In this document: one piece after another, positions 24,532 to 37,782 of the stretch
Numbering within the stretch: the first letter of the stretch is position 1
Layout of the letters: each line of letters begins with the position of its first letter
NCBI GenBank assembly: GCA_020080175.1
Contig: JAGHQL010000029.1
Location: 113,839 to 177,838, forward strand
DNA from: Glutinoglossum americanum
Lineage: Eukaryota; Ascomycota; Geoglossomycetes; Geoglossales; Geoglossaceae
DNA: 64,000 bases
Reading direction: 5' to 3'
The notes under the pieces: generated by a model
Seen by the model: the letters and a program-made list of their open reading frames with translations, nothing else
What the model was told of the DNA's origin: nothing
Databases searched by the model: none
Translations under genes and position numbers: made by a program

Positions 24532-25195
24532 TTTATATACTCTGGGTGGAAACAGGACGGGCATTTTCCATGTCTTGGTTCTCAGTTATACAACCTGGCT
24601 TCGGGGAGACTAGGTTTATCGGATCATCTCTCGTTCCGCATAGATGTAATTCGTGGCGCAGCATTGGATCGGCGGGGCTTATGGAGAAAGGGATGGAACC
24701 GACATCCAACATAAAACGTGTACTGGAAGTCAGACCCACTCTTTAAAAAAAAATTGATATATTCGAGCTCGAAAACCAGGGGGGGCTATTCTAACTCCCC
24801 TCTTCCTTTTTCTTTTTAAGTTATCTATAGAGCGAATGCAATACCCCCCGAGACTGCAAACAGTAATCCTAGCTTATGTGACTGATGAGGGGGAAAAAAT
24901 GCCTAAAAACGCCCACGACCCCTCGTTCGAGTGGGCACCAATGCTCAGTTCAGCGCCTCGTCTATTTATTATTATTAATGATGATGCTAGACTTCAGGCC
25001 ACCAAAACCCTTCACGCAAACAAACAAGTGTCTCACAATGCCCTCCTAATAGTCACTATTGCCTCTTCCGCCATCCCGCGAAGGTTAGAGAATGGATTTT
25101 TGCCGGAATGTATGGCATTCGTCATTCATGATTCGTGATCTGTATCGTGTATCCGTTCGTGGACGAATATGTTGGTTATGTCCAAATATGGGGTC
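24532..25195. other. convergent intergenic region
   Basis: 3' regions of ufd2 and the Siw14-like gene. An A-tract (24746-24753) and a pyrimidine tract (24797-24817) are present. No gene is seen. Confidence 0.5.
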
Positions 25196-26245
<1,050 letters not shown>

Positions 26246-27154
26246 GCTAAACGCCGTCTAGAGGCTAGAGGATAGGACTTCGTCAAAATAAGTGCTGCAG
26301 ACGGTAGATGCGAACCAGAAGCTATAGTCACAAGGCTAAGAGCCTTTGTATCAATCTTTAGGATTACCCGATGTTAGGGAATGACTATCCAAATTAACTT
26401 GGACTTGGGATATTGAAATTTGATGAGACGAGAGAAGAGCGCTCAGAGGGGAGGAGGGAACGACCGGAGCCGCGGGTGTCAGGCTACCTGGAGCAATAGG
26501 TATCAGTTCCTAATCCATCTACTTACAAGCGGCCCTGGTGACGACCCCAGCTATTTAACAAGCGGGGCGAATAACGCATCTACTAACCTCTGTACTCAGG
26601 CGAATGTCAACGACATCTTCCGCGAGTATACTTGGTGCATTGCAGCTTCAAGTCCATTGTTCTGAAGTTGGCTGGAACTAAACTATACCCGCCCGATACT
26701 GTCAAAGGGCTTTGACGACGTGTAGGAATATCACGAGAAGAGATGGTAGACGTAGGTCCTACGGAAGGGGATGAAAAGCGAAGGTAAACGAGAAGGCCAA
26801 GCTCGCAGAGCCGCTATTTCGACGTAGTGCATCCCACATAGGGCTTAGCGGGCAGGGTTGCAGACGCAAGGAACGCTCGGCAACTGCTACCGGCCGCTAC
26901 AACGGTATTGTATCGATAAAATAGGCATATCCACTTGCCATAGTGACGATTTTTGATCTTGGTTCCCCGAACAGCAAACAGGATTTACTAATCCTACACG
27001 AACTTCTACGGCCCACGTGATCCGGTGCGTGCCTGGTCACGTGTGTGTTGCCAAGACTTTCGGCATTGATTCGTGTGCGCTTTGACATTCTCAGGCAGAC
27101 TCCCGCTCTTCGAAGCTGTAATCCAACGCCCGACCAGATAGAGGTCACCTACGG
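26246..27154. other. divergent intergenic region
   Basis: A 909-bp space between the divergent Siw14-like and vfa1 genes, presumably holding both promoters. A TCACGTG sequence occurs near 27037-27043, about 110 bp before vfa1. No coding content is recognised. Confidence 0.45.
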
Positions 27155-27925
27155 ATGTCATTTACAAATATCTACCATCTCCGCCGTGTGGCGGAAGCCT
27201 CCGCTAAACCGTGTGAGATCTGCTATAAACCTTCCACTGCTGTACTAATAACAGCGGACAACAAGACAGTAAGAATATCTCTGCATATTTTACAGCGTGG
27301 GCTAGGTTCTAGATACTCTGAGGCTGAATGCGTGGTTCGCAGGATTTCTTCTATGTATGCTTAGGTCACTTGAAAGATAGAGGGTTTGCTTCACCTATCA
27401 TTGATGAGAAGGAAGTAGCGGCGAAGAAGAAGGAGTTAGAACAAGAAGTAGAAAGAGTGAAAAAGGAATACGAGGAGAAGCAGAAGAAGAAGAAAGAGAA
27501 GGAGAAGGAGAAGGAGAAGGAGAAGGGGGGCAAGAAGGGTAAAGATAAGGACGAAGAGCAAAATGATAAGCCTTCTACCGGGAAAGGGAAGGAGAAGGAG
27601 AAGGAGGATGATGACAAGGTGCGAATTGCGGCTATTATTGAGAGTAGAGCACCCAGCTAATCCAACGGCTAGGCCAAGCTAAGTGCAACTGAAGAAAGCG
27701 CAACAACTGAGAAAGTGGAAGATACTCCACGAGTGTATTCTCTACACAAGTATACTTACCATTGCTCCTCTAAAGGTTTATTCGCTAAGATCACCCTAAC
27801 CTCCCTTTAGAACGTTTTATCAGGCGCGTCTCAATCGCGCCAGAAACGCAGAGCTAGCTAGACGCAACCGGGAACGGCTAAAGAACCCTTCCTTATTTCC
27901 ATCGGTACCGAGCAGCGATCTATGA
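27155..27925 (+). CDS. vfa1: Vps4-associated protein 1 (Vfa1)
   Basis: Small endosomal factor that binds the AAA-ATPase Vps4 and modulates ESCRT-III disassembly in multivesicular-body sorting. Four exons (27155-27268, 27343-27618, 27673-27749 and 27811-27925) give 193 aa. The conserved head reads NIYHLRRVAEASAKPCEICY with a CxxC pair. It is followed across the first splice by TDFFYVCLGHLKDRGFASPI with the partner Cys/His, forming a zinc-binding module. Residues ~70-128 are a Lys/Glu-rich charged coiled region with simple-sequence KEKE repeats. The C-terminus is the family block PRVYSLHKTFYQARLNRAR, then RRNRERLKNPSLFPSVPSSDL. Its recovery requires the two short downstream introns. The gene is short and easily missed because the final exons are tiny. 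Confidence 0.92.
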
Positions 27926-30900
27926 GCAAAACCTGGTCCTTTCGTCCGCCCGGTGGCTTCGATGCACAGGCATTCACGTAAGAGAAATCAACCCGCCTGC
28001 ATCAGAGGGGTGCGTGGGGAGTTAAAACTATTTGCTGTGCGCATGAAAATTGGTGTCAGATAGTAAGCTGTGTGCGGGATAGCGGCGCATGATGCCATTC
28101 CAAAAAGAAGGAAATATTCCGTACCCTCCATCTACTTCGCCGGGGAAGGCGGCAAGCCCTTATGTCATGTATGGTCCTCCGATTCAGGATCGAACGGGGC
28201 GGTCCGAAGATCCAGTTGGTCGAATCTATTCACTCACCGGGTGGTATGTCCTACCATGAGAGAGGGGTATGGGAATGTGGCGTTGTCACTGACGACGTTG
28301 GCGGCGTTGGCGGCGTTGATGACTGCAGCGGTATGCAAGCAGCGGTTCAGCTGAAAGATTACGGAGCTCGACTGTGGGTCACATCTGTTTGGCCCCACCT
28401 CTGACCGGAAGGCTATCCCGGAAAGAGCTGTTTGCATGAAATATAGGGTTTTTGCGTAATAACCCCAGCACCGTTGGATATCGCTACTCCCTCTCGTGAC
28501 GGCCTGCGCGCTCGACTGTTGAGTGGGGGGAAGAACATGCCTCGAACGGCAAGCGAGTAGCAAGGCTCATGCCCTCAAATACTACACGAGTGAGTATCTC
28601 TGGGACCCGCCTCACTCGCGTCCTCGGCTCAGCCCTGCGCACCGGTGGACCGTTTTAAAAGTTTCCCACTGGCCACGTGCCCACTAGAGAAAGGAGCAAA
28701 TGCAAAAGCGAGACGCCAATCCGCCCTCTCGTCTTGTAAGGCGGATTTGCCCTTTGCCCCCCCGCGCCCACCCTGATTCGTCCCCAACCTCGCCCTCGGC
28801 GTTCATGCGTGATGTCACCCATTCGCTCCACCGTCCATTCTCCGCCCTCCACCCCGACTTGCTCCTTCTTTGCTTTCTCTCCCGTTCTTCCGTGCGTGCA
28901 GAAAAGCGGAAAGTGTTGCATAGGCGGGAAAGGGATACATTGGGCAGTTTTTCGATTACCACGCTACCCATGTTCGCCGATCCGCTGCACGCCAAGCCAC
29001 CAGCGTTCATCCCAACCTAGGTTTAGCCGTCTTTCATCCCGTAGGCAGCGATGTATGTGGTACTCGGTGCAGGTGTAGTATAGATGTAGCACAGATGTAG
29101 CACGGTTCTCGTCGAAAGGGCGATATAGGAGAATCCTTGGCGGCGATAATATCGAGAGGACGGAATAGCATGACCCAGTTGTTTCCAAACAGCCCCGACG
29201 CTCTGGGGCCTATCACCTGCTCATGGGAAATTTTCCTTTGCGAATCCTTACACGGAATTGAGATTCGGCCATTCGGTAGCAAATCTAATTGAGTGGTTTT
29301 CGCGTCATGAGATGCGAGGCCTCTCTATACGGACATGCCCCCCCGAGTATTGCCTGAGCATTTTAGCTGGAATTCTCGTGGTGTGTGATTCGGGGAGCGT
29401 CACGAGCACTGGCCGTTTAATCCTAAAGGTTGAGAGATCTGGGGCACCCTGGGTCCTCCGCGCCCAAGCGATACGAATGAACTCACTCTCAACATATTCG
29501 CGACATGCGATATACGGATATACGAAGGAAAAAGAGATGATGCACGTCAGCCACAACCCCGGCTCATACTCTTGTGGCACCAGATCATCCACACACGTAG
29601 ACCCACAGACACACAGACACACAGACACACAGACACACACACAAGCACGCACTCATTCACTCACTCACTCACTCACTCACTCACTCACCCACACACACAC
29701 ACCCACACCGCGACTAAGAGAGAGGCCGTCTATCGCCTTGCTCGTATCTCTAGCGGTGGACATGCAATGGCCCAGCCATCCGTATCCGGCAAATCAAACA
29801 TGCCTACTTTCCCCATCACGAAACTTACCGATGCCAAATAGCATTTCCCGGGAGATTCCAAATGAGAATCTAAGGTTTAACGGGAAATTCCGTCAGGCTG
29901 TCCTTAAGGCCGTCCCTGAGGCCATCATGTAATGGCGTCGCAGGCTATTTGTCGTCCGTGGCCGTCGCCTCTGCGACGAAGTACGTATCAACATCTCCGT
30001 GGTGGTGGGGACCCATACACCTTGTAAGGCGCAACCCTAGTCAGCCTAGGATTGGTGCCGCACTGCCGTATTTCCGCATCTTCCAGCCGGAAATCGAGCG
30101 CAAGAGCTGCAACTCCATGGGTTTGGCCAGCCTCAAGCCAGTCCAAGAACAGCAGATTATATTAACGGAGGGTGGTTGGTTGGTAGAGCAACAAGCAGGC
30201 CGGTCAATGACCATCGGACGACTGGCTGAGAGTGAAAATTATGTCATCCGCCTCCGAATCCTCCTTGCCAGCCTCTCCAACTAACGAACCCACCCAAAAG
30301 AATTATCACGAGATCGCCGATCCTCGTGAGCAAGTCTAGACGGGCCCATAAAAAGAAAAGAGAGTAGAGACCAAGATTCCAACCCGACCCACCGCCGTTA
30401 TGTAACTCAGCACGGACCTCAAATGCAGCGACGGGAAGGGAGCTTCCACCGAAGCCCTATCATCCAACACCCAACAAGGAAACAAAATGACCAGAAGCTC
30501 CAAAAAAAAAGAAGAAATACTTCCTTAACCGTATTAAGGAAAGCGAGGTAACTCGGTGGGGGTATTTTTTTAAACACTTGATGATTTTTTTTAAAAGGGC
30601 AGCCTTTGCATGCACCCTGGTGCCTAGCCCGGTTGGACTGGCCCACACGACGCATGGCGGGGGCGGGGGCTAAAAAGGGCGAGCGAGGCAAGTGGGAGAG
30701 AAGCAGCAGCAGATGCTGACTGGCTCGGCGACCACTGTTGGCCCGACCTCACTAGTCCCCAACACCAAACACCAACCAACCCGCGAACCAGCCAACCAAC
30801 CAACGGACCGAGCAGCCGAATGGGAAAGGAAGGGGAAAAAAAAAAAAAAAAACCTTCGCGACAATAATAATCGCATGGAGGAATTATTTAAAGCCGACGC

Positions 30901-31800
30901 GAGTGGGGAGATCCTGAATCTGGCCCCCGGAGATGCACGCGCGGCCCGCGCCTCCGATGCAAGGACTCCGTTGGTGACGATTTTATGATTCACACGTAAT
31001 CGGCCGACGGGGATTTCAATAAGGATGGAGAAGGTGAAGGGAAAAAGAAATAAAAAGAAATAAACAATACGAGAACGTGCGTTCAAGGATCAGCGATTAA
31101 GTTTTATATCTTTAGTGGCCTCTCAATTTATTTTTTTCAGCCTCAATCTGGCAGCTCACGACGTCCATCGGCGTGTACCAGCAGTCATGGTCTTCAATTC
31201 GCACATCTCTTCATAACTGACGATGATAGTACCAACGTGGTGCCGCCCCCAATCCCTAATCCCCACAACCACCATCTTAACTTTTAGTCCCCCGCAACAT
31301 TAGGATTTTCTTGATTTTAAAAAAAAAAACAACCCAAACAAATCCACACACCAGCACGCGCATCGGATATATATATCCCCAAGAGAGTTTAGAAATATGC
31401 TACCGGGAAAAAAGAAAAGCTCGCCAACATGACCAGTTCTTCCCGCTCGCCAGGCCAACAGCCGAGGCGAAATCGTTACACTGATGGATTCTTATATCAG
31501 CAATAGATGACAGAGAATATTAGCATGTAGATAGACAAGAGAGAAAAGCGTCCCCAACCACGTACTAGAGATGCGGTGCTAGTTTGGCATTTGAACGTGT
31601 GGCATTGCTCGCGAGCTCGTTCGGGTATCAATACTTGTGAATTCCCTAGTGCACTTGCGGTGGTGCCAATGACAAGGCAAAGGACACAAGGGGGGTGGAC
31701 GGACGTGAGCTCCAGACGAATGACCACTGGCGAGGCCGCAGCAGGCGCGACCCCCCAGACGCGCAGGGAATCGCGGATCTTGAGGCCGATTTAAAGTCCT
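27926..31800. other. 3.9-kb convergent interval without a recognisable gene
   Basis: Between the 3' ends of vfa1 and the C2H2 gene. Contents are a microsatellite block (29601-29707), an A17 tract (30836-30852), an A-tract near 31320 and many short frames. The 224-codon + strand frame 29258-29932 runs through the microsatellite and is not believable as a gene. No conserved protein was recognised on either strand. Confidence 0.4.
29601..29707 (+). repeat. compound microsatellite (CAGACA)n-(TCAC)n-(AC)n
   Basis: Three adjacent simple repeats: CAGACA-type units at 29601-29644, about ten TCAC units at 29651-29689, and an AC tract at 29689-29707. Confidence 0.95.
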
Positions 31801-34096
31801 TCATTGATCTGGAGGCTCTTCTTCCGATATCACAGAAGCCCTTGCGAGGTTCCTTCGCTCTCCAGGAGCTAGAGGCTCGGGGGCAGGCTCGTCCTTCATG
31901 CAAGCATTTTCAAGCATATTCGTCCACTTTCCACTCGTGCCCGCGTGGCTATGCTTTAGGTGTTGTCGGAAGTGATCAGCGCGGAAAAACTTCTTCGCCT
32001 TGTTGCACTCGCCGTACTTGTGGACTGTTGTTAAGTGATCAAATCGAATATCCCAATTCGGCGGATTTGGAAACTCTTCGCCGCAATAACCACAAACGTC
32101 GGCAACGCATGCCTTGGCAGTCGATGCGTGGAAAGCAGCCTCCACGCCCGCAAGAGCGGCACAAGACCAGGAATGTCTCCGCAGATGAAGGGAATTCTGA
32201 TGACGCTCCGCTTCATTCTTGTTTTTGAAGCGGTTATGACAGTAGTGGCATTCGTATTGCTTCTCATTCTCATGCACTCTGTGTGGCAACGTCAGATGCA
32301 GGCAAGATATGATAGGAAAACGCGCATAAACAAACTTACTGTAGCTCCTCTGCGCTATCAAACTTCTTTGGCTTCTTAGGGCAGCATTCACATATGAACA
32401 CTCCGGAGAGTTTCGGCATACTGTGGTGTTTTGTATGACCAGTGCTATCGTTAGACATTTTGCGACTACCGGATGCTGATTTCGTATCCGAGGAGGTTCG
32501 GCTATGGCTCCGTGGTAGCGGGTTCCGCGGAGATGCGCTATACTGAGGGCTATGCCCGATATCGAGATCAGAGAAGGGAGAGAGCCCACCACTGGGAGAC
32601 AAGTGATCGTACGACGACATGCTAGTCATGCTCGTTCCCGCAAGTGATATCGCGCCAGACGAGGCGTACGACCCGTTCCTCGGGGACGATGTAGATGAAA
32701 CCGAGCCTTGATTAGCATGAAACCTTTGAACAGGAGAGCCTCTTTGTGGAAGATAGAGGGTACCCCGACGATACAAATCGGGGCTGCTGCTAGAGATGTC
32801 GAGATTGGGTAATCCATTTTTTGCTTTATTCGAGTCTCTAGGGCTCGCGACCATACCATCTTCTTGAGGGGGAGATGAAGCTCGTCTCTTTAGGTTCGAC
32901 TTGGATCCAGGAGAGTAACACTCTGACCATGGAGGTGTATGGCTGCCTATGTTCAAGTTTTTCAGCCCCGTCTCCTCTACCTGATCCTCCATGTCTGCGT
33001 CCTCCATGACACTATGGTCATAGCTCCCCCTGTGCGATTGACTTGCCACACTAGACGCATCGTCTGGTGAGCCAATGACCGATGAGCTACCAGAACGCCG
33101 GAGGATGCGCTCGCCGTTGTGCTCCGCGTCTGCGCAGGGAGATGTGCTATCAGTGTCGGCTGTAGGACTCCTATACGCAGACGGCGGCTGCTCGGGAGAT
33201 GCCGAACTTGCGCTAGCCCAACGTAGTGGAGAGTCGACCGGGCTCGAGCCTAGAAAAGAAGATCCATTCGGGACCGATAGAGGGCTAGGTTTGTTCGGTC
33301 TCCTATAGGAGTCAAACGCGGATCTCGAGATTGGAGATCCATCGGAACCGACGCTTCCTAGTGAGGTTGGTATAAAATTGCGGGGTGGAGTGTTTGGGTT
33401 CCTGGTTAACGATCCCTTGGAAGGTTCTCGGGCAATTCTCTGCAGCATCGACTTGTCGTACGCGTATGCGGATTCTCGGAGACTACCGTAATACAACCAT
33501 TAGCGGAGACTCAAAGCATAAGCGGCATTTTCCGTTACTGGAAGATGTAAAACTCCAGACTCCCGCTGAGTTATATACTTGTGCAACAGGTAGCTCTACA
33601 TGAAAAAGAACCGGGAATAGGTTGAGGGGGATGGGGCGACAACGGCATCGAAAACTAACCTTTGAGGCGTTAGGGCAACGCTAGAAAGACTAGAGTACCC
33701 CTCGTCGATATGTCCACGACGCGCATCTACCAGACTAAAGTCTGGATTTTTTTTAATCTTTGGACTCGGGACACCATAACCGCCGAAGAGGCTCGACCCA
33801 GGACTGACGGAGCCAAAACTTGTCGGGCCAAAGGTGTTTCCGTATTCCCATCCGAGATCCTGTCTACCGGCTACTATGACTGAGAGATCTTTGGGCGGAG
33901 GTAATGGGGGAGGGGCGTCTAGTCTGGCGTTCGGGATAGACATCGGGTTTGACCCTCGCGATTGTTGATCCGTTGTGAAGGCTGACGAGCGACTAGCGCC
34001 ACGACGGTCTACGCTGGAGCTTGGTATGGGTACATGGACCTGTATCGAAGGTAATGTATTCGGGCGCGTGGCGGAGGTGATACTCGGATCGTCCAT
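31801..34096 (-). CDS. C2H2 zinc-finger protein, probable transcription factor
   Basis: Minus-strand exons 34096-33660, 33482-32340 and 32278-31801 give 685 aa (introns 177 and 61 nt). Residues 1-500 are disordered and rich in Ser, Pro and Gly, with many SP sites and polyproline (PPPLPPPKDLS). The zinc-binding region is confined to the last ~180 residues. It starts VFICECCPKKPKKFDSAEEL. Next, across the second intron, comes a classical finger, YECHYCHNRFKNKNEAERHQ plus NSLH. A degenerate HSWSCAAL block, CGYCGEEFPNPPNWDIRFDHL with TVHK, and CNKAKKFFRADHFRQHLKHSH follow. This arrangement of C-terminal fingers ending AGTSGKWTNMLENACM is conserved among filamentous ascomycete proteins, but I know no firm function for it. 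DNA targets are unknown. The gene has a very long upstream region, shared with yvh1. Confidence 0.85.
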
Positions 34097-34926
34097 GGCG
34101 GCTTAAAAGAGGCCAAAGGTCACCCGGAGCTGAATCAAAATTAGTCGGTGAGAATGAGCGCCGAATGCGATCAAGGAGCTGAGACATACCGGTGGCAAAG
34201 GATAATTGGCAGTGAAACGTCGAATGCTACGCACGGACGGGACACGGGAAAATAGCGAAATTATAAGAGAGCCAAAAGCATTGATCACAACGGACGGCGA
34301 GGCGCTCAAACCGCGAGCCAAGGGCGGGACAAACTAGAATTAAATGGGGTTTTAGAATCAGCGTCTTTTTGCCACTCAGCCCTATCGATCGAGACTCACG
34401 ACGTAATGGGAAAATCAAACCTAGCCAGATAGCGACAACGGCAGGGCGGAGGGCGGGAGGGGGACGGGAAATATGAACAAGAATTAATTATAGCGCCAAC
34501 AATGTAGCATAAGTTTGATTCTGCGGGCTTGTCGACATGTACTATGTAAGGACAGGACAGATCGGCTCGAGAAAGGTTGGTGATCCTGGGAGAAGTCAGG
34601 ATAGTGCCGCCGTTTTATGACCGGCCCGTGTCACCTCAGCGTAGCAGAAGAGCGGTATGGGCTCGCTATGCTGCTGGGGGGCATATAAATCTGTCTGATC
34701 TGTCGGCCTGTTCCAGACAGATATGACACAAAGCCACTAGAAAACGGTTATTTCCCCAACGCCGGTTCGTAGGGCAGAAGCAAGTCGAGCCTAGAATACT
34801 TTTTCTGCGCTTTTCCCCCCGTCGATTAGTTGCGCTATGTATGGGTATCGCGGGATCCAGGTTCCGGGCACGAGCGGCCTCAGAATAATTGCGCTCTCGC
34901 GCGCCTTAAATCGATTAGGTTGCCGT

Positions 34927-34962
34927 GGATTGGGGCGGATTGGGGTGGATTGGGGTGGATTA
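34927..34962 (+). repeat. decamer tandem repeat (GGATTGGGGT)n
   Basis: Three and a half near-identical copies of GGATTGGGGY in the upstream region of the C2H2 gene. G-rich on the + strand. Confidence 0.9.
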
Positions 34963-35250
34963 GGACAGGACAGGTAAGGTGGGTGTATTATGTACGACGA
35001 ATGAGTCTGCTGCGCGCTGCGTGCTGGGAAGGGCCGCCGAGACTGCTACCACTACGCTCTTAGTCGGTTCAAGCCTTGTAGAAAGTGTGTATATAGCGGT
35101 GGAGGGAGGGGGTGGAGATTGCCGCCATGGGCTTTTTAGACTTTTGGGCTGTTTGGGTTATTTGTGCTGGGGATGCGTTAGGCGGGTTGTCTCAGAAGAG
35201 CGGAACGCGAGTGAAGATCGGGGAGCAGGACGCGAGCTGAACGAAGGAAT

Positions 35251-35300
35251 GGGTCGAAATGGGTCGAAATGGGTCGAAATTGGTCGAAATGGGTCGGAAT
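35251..35300 (+). repeat. decamer tandem repeat (GGGTCGAAAT)n
   Basis: Five consecutive copies of GGGTCGAAAT with one or two substitutions in the last copies. The regular 10-bp period places every copy on the same face of the helix. Confidence 0.93.
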
Positions 35301-35418
35301 TCGGTCAGAGGAAGGTCGGATGTCGGCGTACAGGTCAGCAACTAAGATGGACCGGGAAAGGAGTCTGTCCCTAGTGCGACGTTTCCGGCCAACTTTGCCC
35401 GCGTGCGGTTCTCTCTAC

Positions 35419-35584
35419 CTGCTGCTCCTGCTCCTGCTGCTGCTACTGCTGCTGCTGCTGCTGCTCCTGCTCCTGCTCCTGCTCCTGCGTCGATTGATAC
35501 TCGCCTTCCTGCTTCCTACTCTGCTTGCTTGTTGCTTGCTTGCTTGCTTGCTTGCTTGCCTGCTTGCTTGCTCGCTCGCTCGCC
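35419..35584 (+). repeat. (CTG/CTC)n followed by (CTTG)n
   Basis: A trinucleotide tract of CTG and CTC units (35419-35488) and a tetranucleotide CTTG tract (35521-35584). They create spurious Leu-rich and Cys/Leu-rich frames. Confidence 0.9.
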
Positions 35585-36390
35585 CACTTTTGCCGGCTGC
35601 GTGCGTCTGGCCTGTAGTGTAGGGCAGCCCCAGGGCCCGCCAATACGATGAGCGAGTTAGAATCTGCCAGGGTGACTGACGTGCAACGGTCGCCACGCAA
35701 ATCGCCCTCCAAGGAACGACTACTGCTACTACTTCTTACTCGTAGATCCAGCGTGGTAGTCACTAGGTATTGTGAGAGCCCGGGATGTATATAAGACTCA
35801 TCCGAGGCTGTCTACGCGAGAAAACTTGAGCTTGTGAAACTACAATCGACGGCTACACTACATATGTGAAGGTGAGTTGCGCCAGCAAGTGTATAGCTTG
35901 TCACAGCTCCCACCGTGGATCAGAGCATCCCAGGGCGGACATCCAGGGCTGGTCCTGTAACGGCCAGGAAGAGGACTAAGTTGACAAGGTGGTGAGCATG
36001 TCGATGGGACTAACCAACACCTTGCATGAGAGCGACAAGCTCCTGGTGCTATCGGGCAGGAAGAGCGAGCATCCGTCAGCCCCGCAAGGCTAGGCAAAGA
36101 GTTTTCAGTCCCTTGATCGAGCCTTACTGCCATCCCTGGTGTTGAGACCCGATTGTCGGAAGGCAAAGCCAGAGGCAAATGGGCTGACGAGTTTGCCAAG
36201 GAACAAAGGCAAGCCACTTGCCCTCAGTGCTCCCAGTACCTAACGATACCCAGGAGAGTACACCGACATTCGGGGTGTATCACACCAACGCAATATTTTA
36301 ATCGCCACTATGGCAAATTATGCGGCCGGTCACTGGTGGGTGCGGAGGATGATCAACCCTCTGAATCAGCATTTCCTGTATCCACATCGC

Positions 36391-36430
36391 CAGCATCAGC
36401 ATCACCAGCATCACCAGCATCACCAGCATC
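36391..36430 (+). repeat. nonamer tandem repeat (CAGCATCAC)n
   Basis: About four copies of CAGCATCAC. Generates spurious HQHHQH and SPASPA frames. Confidence 0.9.
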
Positions 36431-37626
36431 GGCCAGCATCGCCGTCGTTTCAGCCGTCTTGTCACACCCACCCTGCTGTAAGCGAAAGCTACAAGGACGA
36501 TGGCTCTGCGGTGTGCGATGTAGGCGTAGGAATGGGTGAATGGTAGGTATCATGGATGTTAGATGCAGGCCAGGCTCCAATGAATCCGACATGGTTGTTT
36601 TAAAATAGAGTTTGGTGCGCTGCATCCCCATCCCATTAGAGCCACTTGCATGACCAGCGAGCTGCGCTCTTTTTATTTTTCTGAATGCGCATCTTTTCCG
36701 CGCGCACCGCTACATGTACCCGAGGAGTACGGGTCCAGTCATTTCGACCGCGCCGACTCAGGCACGACCTCGCACGGTGAGTACGTGTATGTACAGTTCG
36801 AAGCAATAAACATGGAGAAGCGCAAGTGGAGTACAGCACATACCTCCGCCCGCTCCGCCGCTGCCGATCGGGTTAGGTTGACAACGAGCATCGCACTAAG
36901 TACGGGGCGCTGAAGCGGGAGGCGATTAGAATAGCGGTATGGTATAGGGCTATAGACATGGATATCGGGCTGGGATGTCGCGAGGCTGCGCCAAATTCGT
37001 CATGCAGCGGAAGCCTAAGTCTAATTGGGCGCAGTTTGCTAGAGTCCTCATAAGGCTACGGAATCGTGCACCGAACGTCCGTGCGATGGCCGCCTCCAGC
37101 CTAGCGCGCTCAATCCCAGGAAGCGCGGAACACGGTGTTCGAGCGCTGATTGAGCGGGGGGGATTACTCGAGTAGGCAAGAGGTGGGAACGGCATTATCG
37201 TGACAAAATGGCGCGGGGGGTAGTAGGTTTGCCGCCCGGACAAGTCACCTCTACCCAGCACTCGGCGCAAGAGTGGCGGAGGCACGTATGCAACGTAAAC
37301 ACGTACGGTACATAGATACACAGTACAGTACCACCGCGAGGTATACTGGTACAGCACGACGATCGCTCTACTCTATAAGGCGGCCGGATGGGGGGGCTGC
37401 TGATTCGCTGCCTAAATCGTGGATCTTTGTCTTGGGAGTCGTTCGCTTGGTTGGTCGTCCGCGACCAACCACTGGAGAGAACCTGCCGTCGAGACCAACG
37501 AGTCGTTAATCTCCGGTGCCGCCACTCACCAACCCACAGACGCCTCACTTTCTGGTGATGGTCTCAGATTCGTCCACTCCACCCAACACCCACCACCACC
37601 GTTTGTGCTGTCTGCCGGCATTCGCC

Positions 37627-37737
37627 ATGGCACTTCTAGACAGGGTCCGAGGTGATGAGAATCTCTACATTGGAGGGTAAGCAACCCGACAGCCCACGCT
37701 TTTCTTCATGCGTTGTTCCGCCTCCGAGCAGGCACGT

Positions 37738-37782
<45 letters not shown>

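Larger units (their letters stand above)
34097..37626. other. 3.5-kb divergent intergenic region with several tandem repeats
   Basis: Separates the start of the C2H2 gene (-) from yvh1 (+). Long repeat-rich upstream regions are common for fungal regulatory genes. Overlapping frames at 35200-35760 are produced by repeats. Those at 36153-36631 and 36950-37548 show no recognisable protein. No gene is called. Confidence 0.45.

Noticed and set aside
29258-29932. 224-codon + strand ORF
   Set aside because: Much of it translates the microsatellite (QTHRHTDTQ, LTHSLTHS). No domain, no conserved flanks. Kept open by repeat composition.
35200-35763. Leu/Cys/Gln-rich ORFs on both strands
   Set aside because: Products of the CTG/CTC and CTTG tandem repeats.
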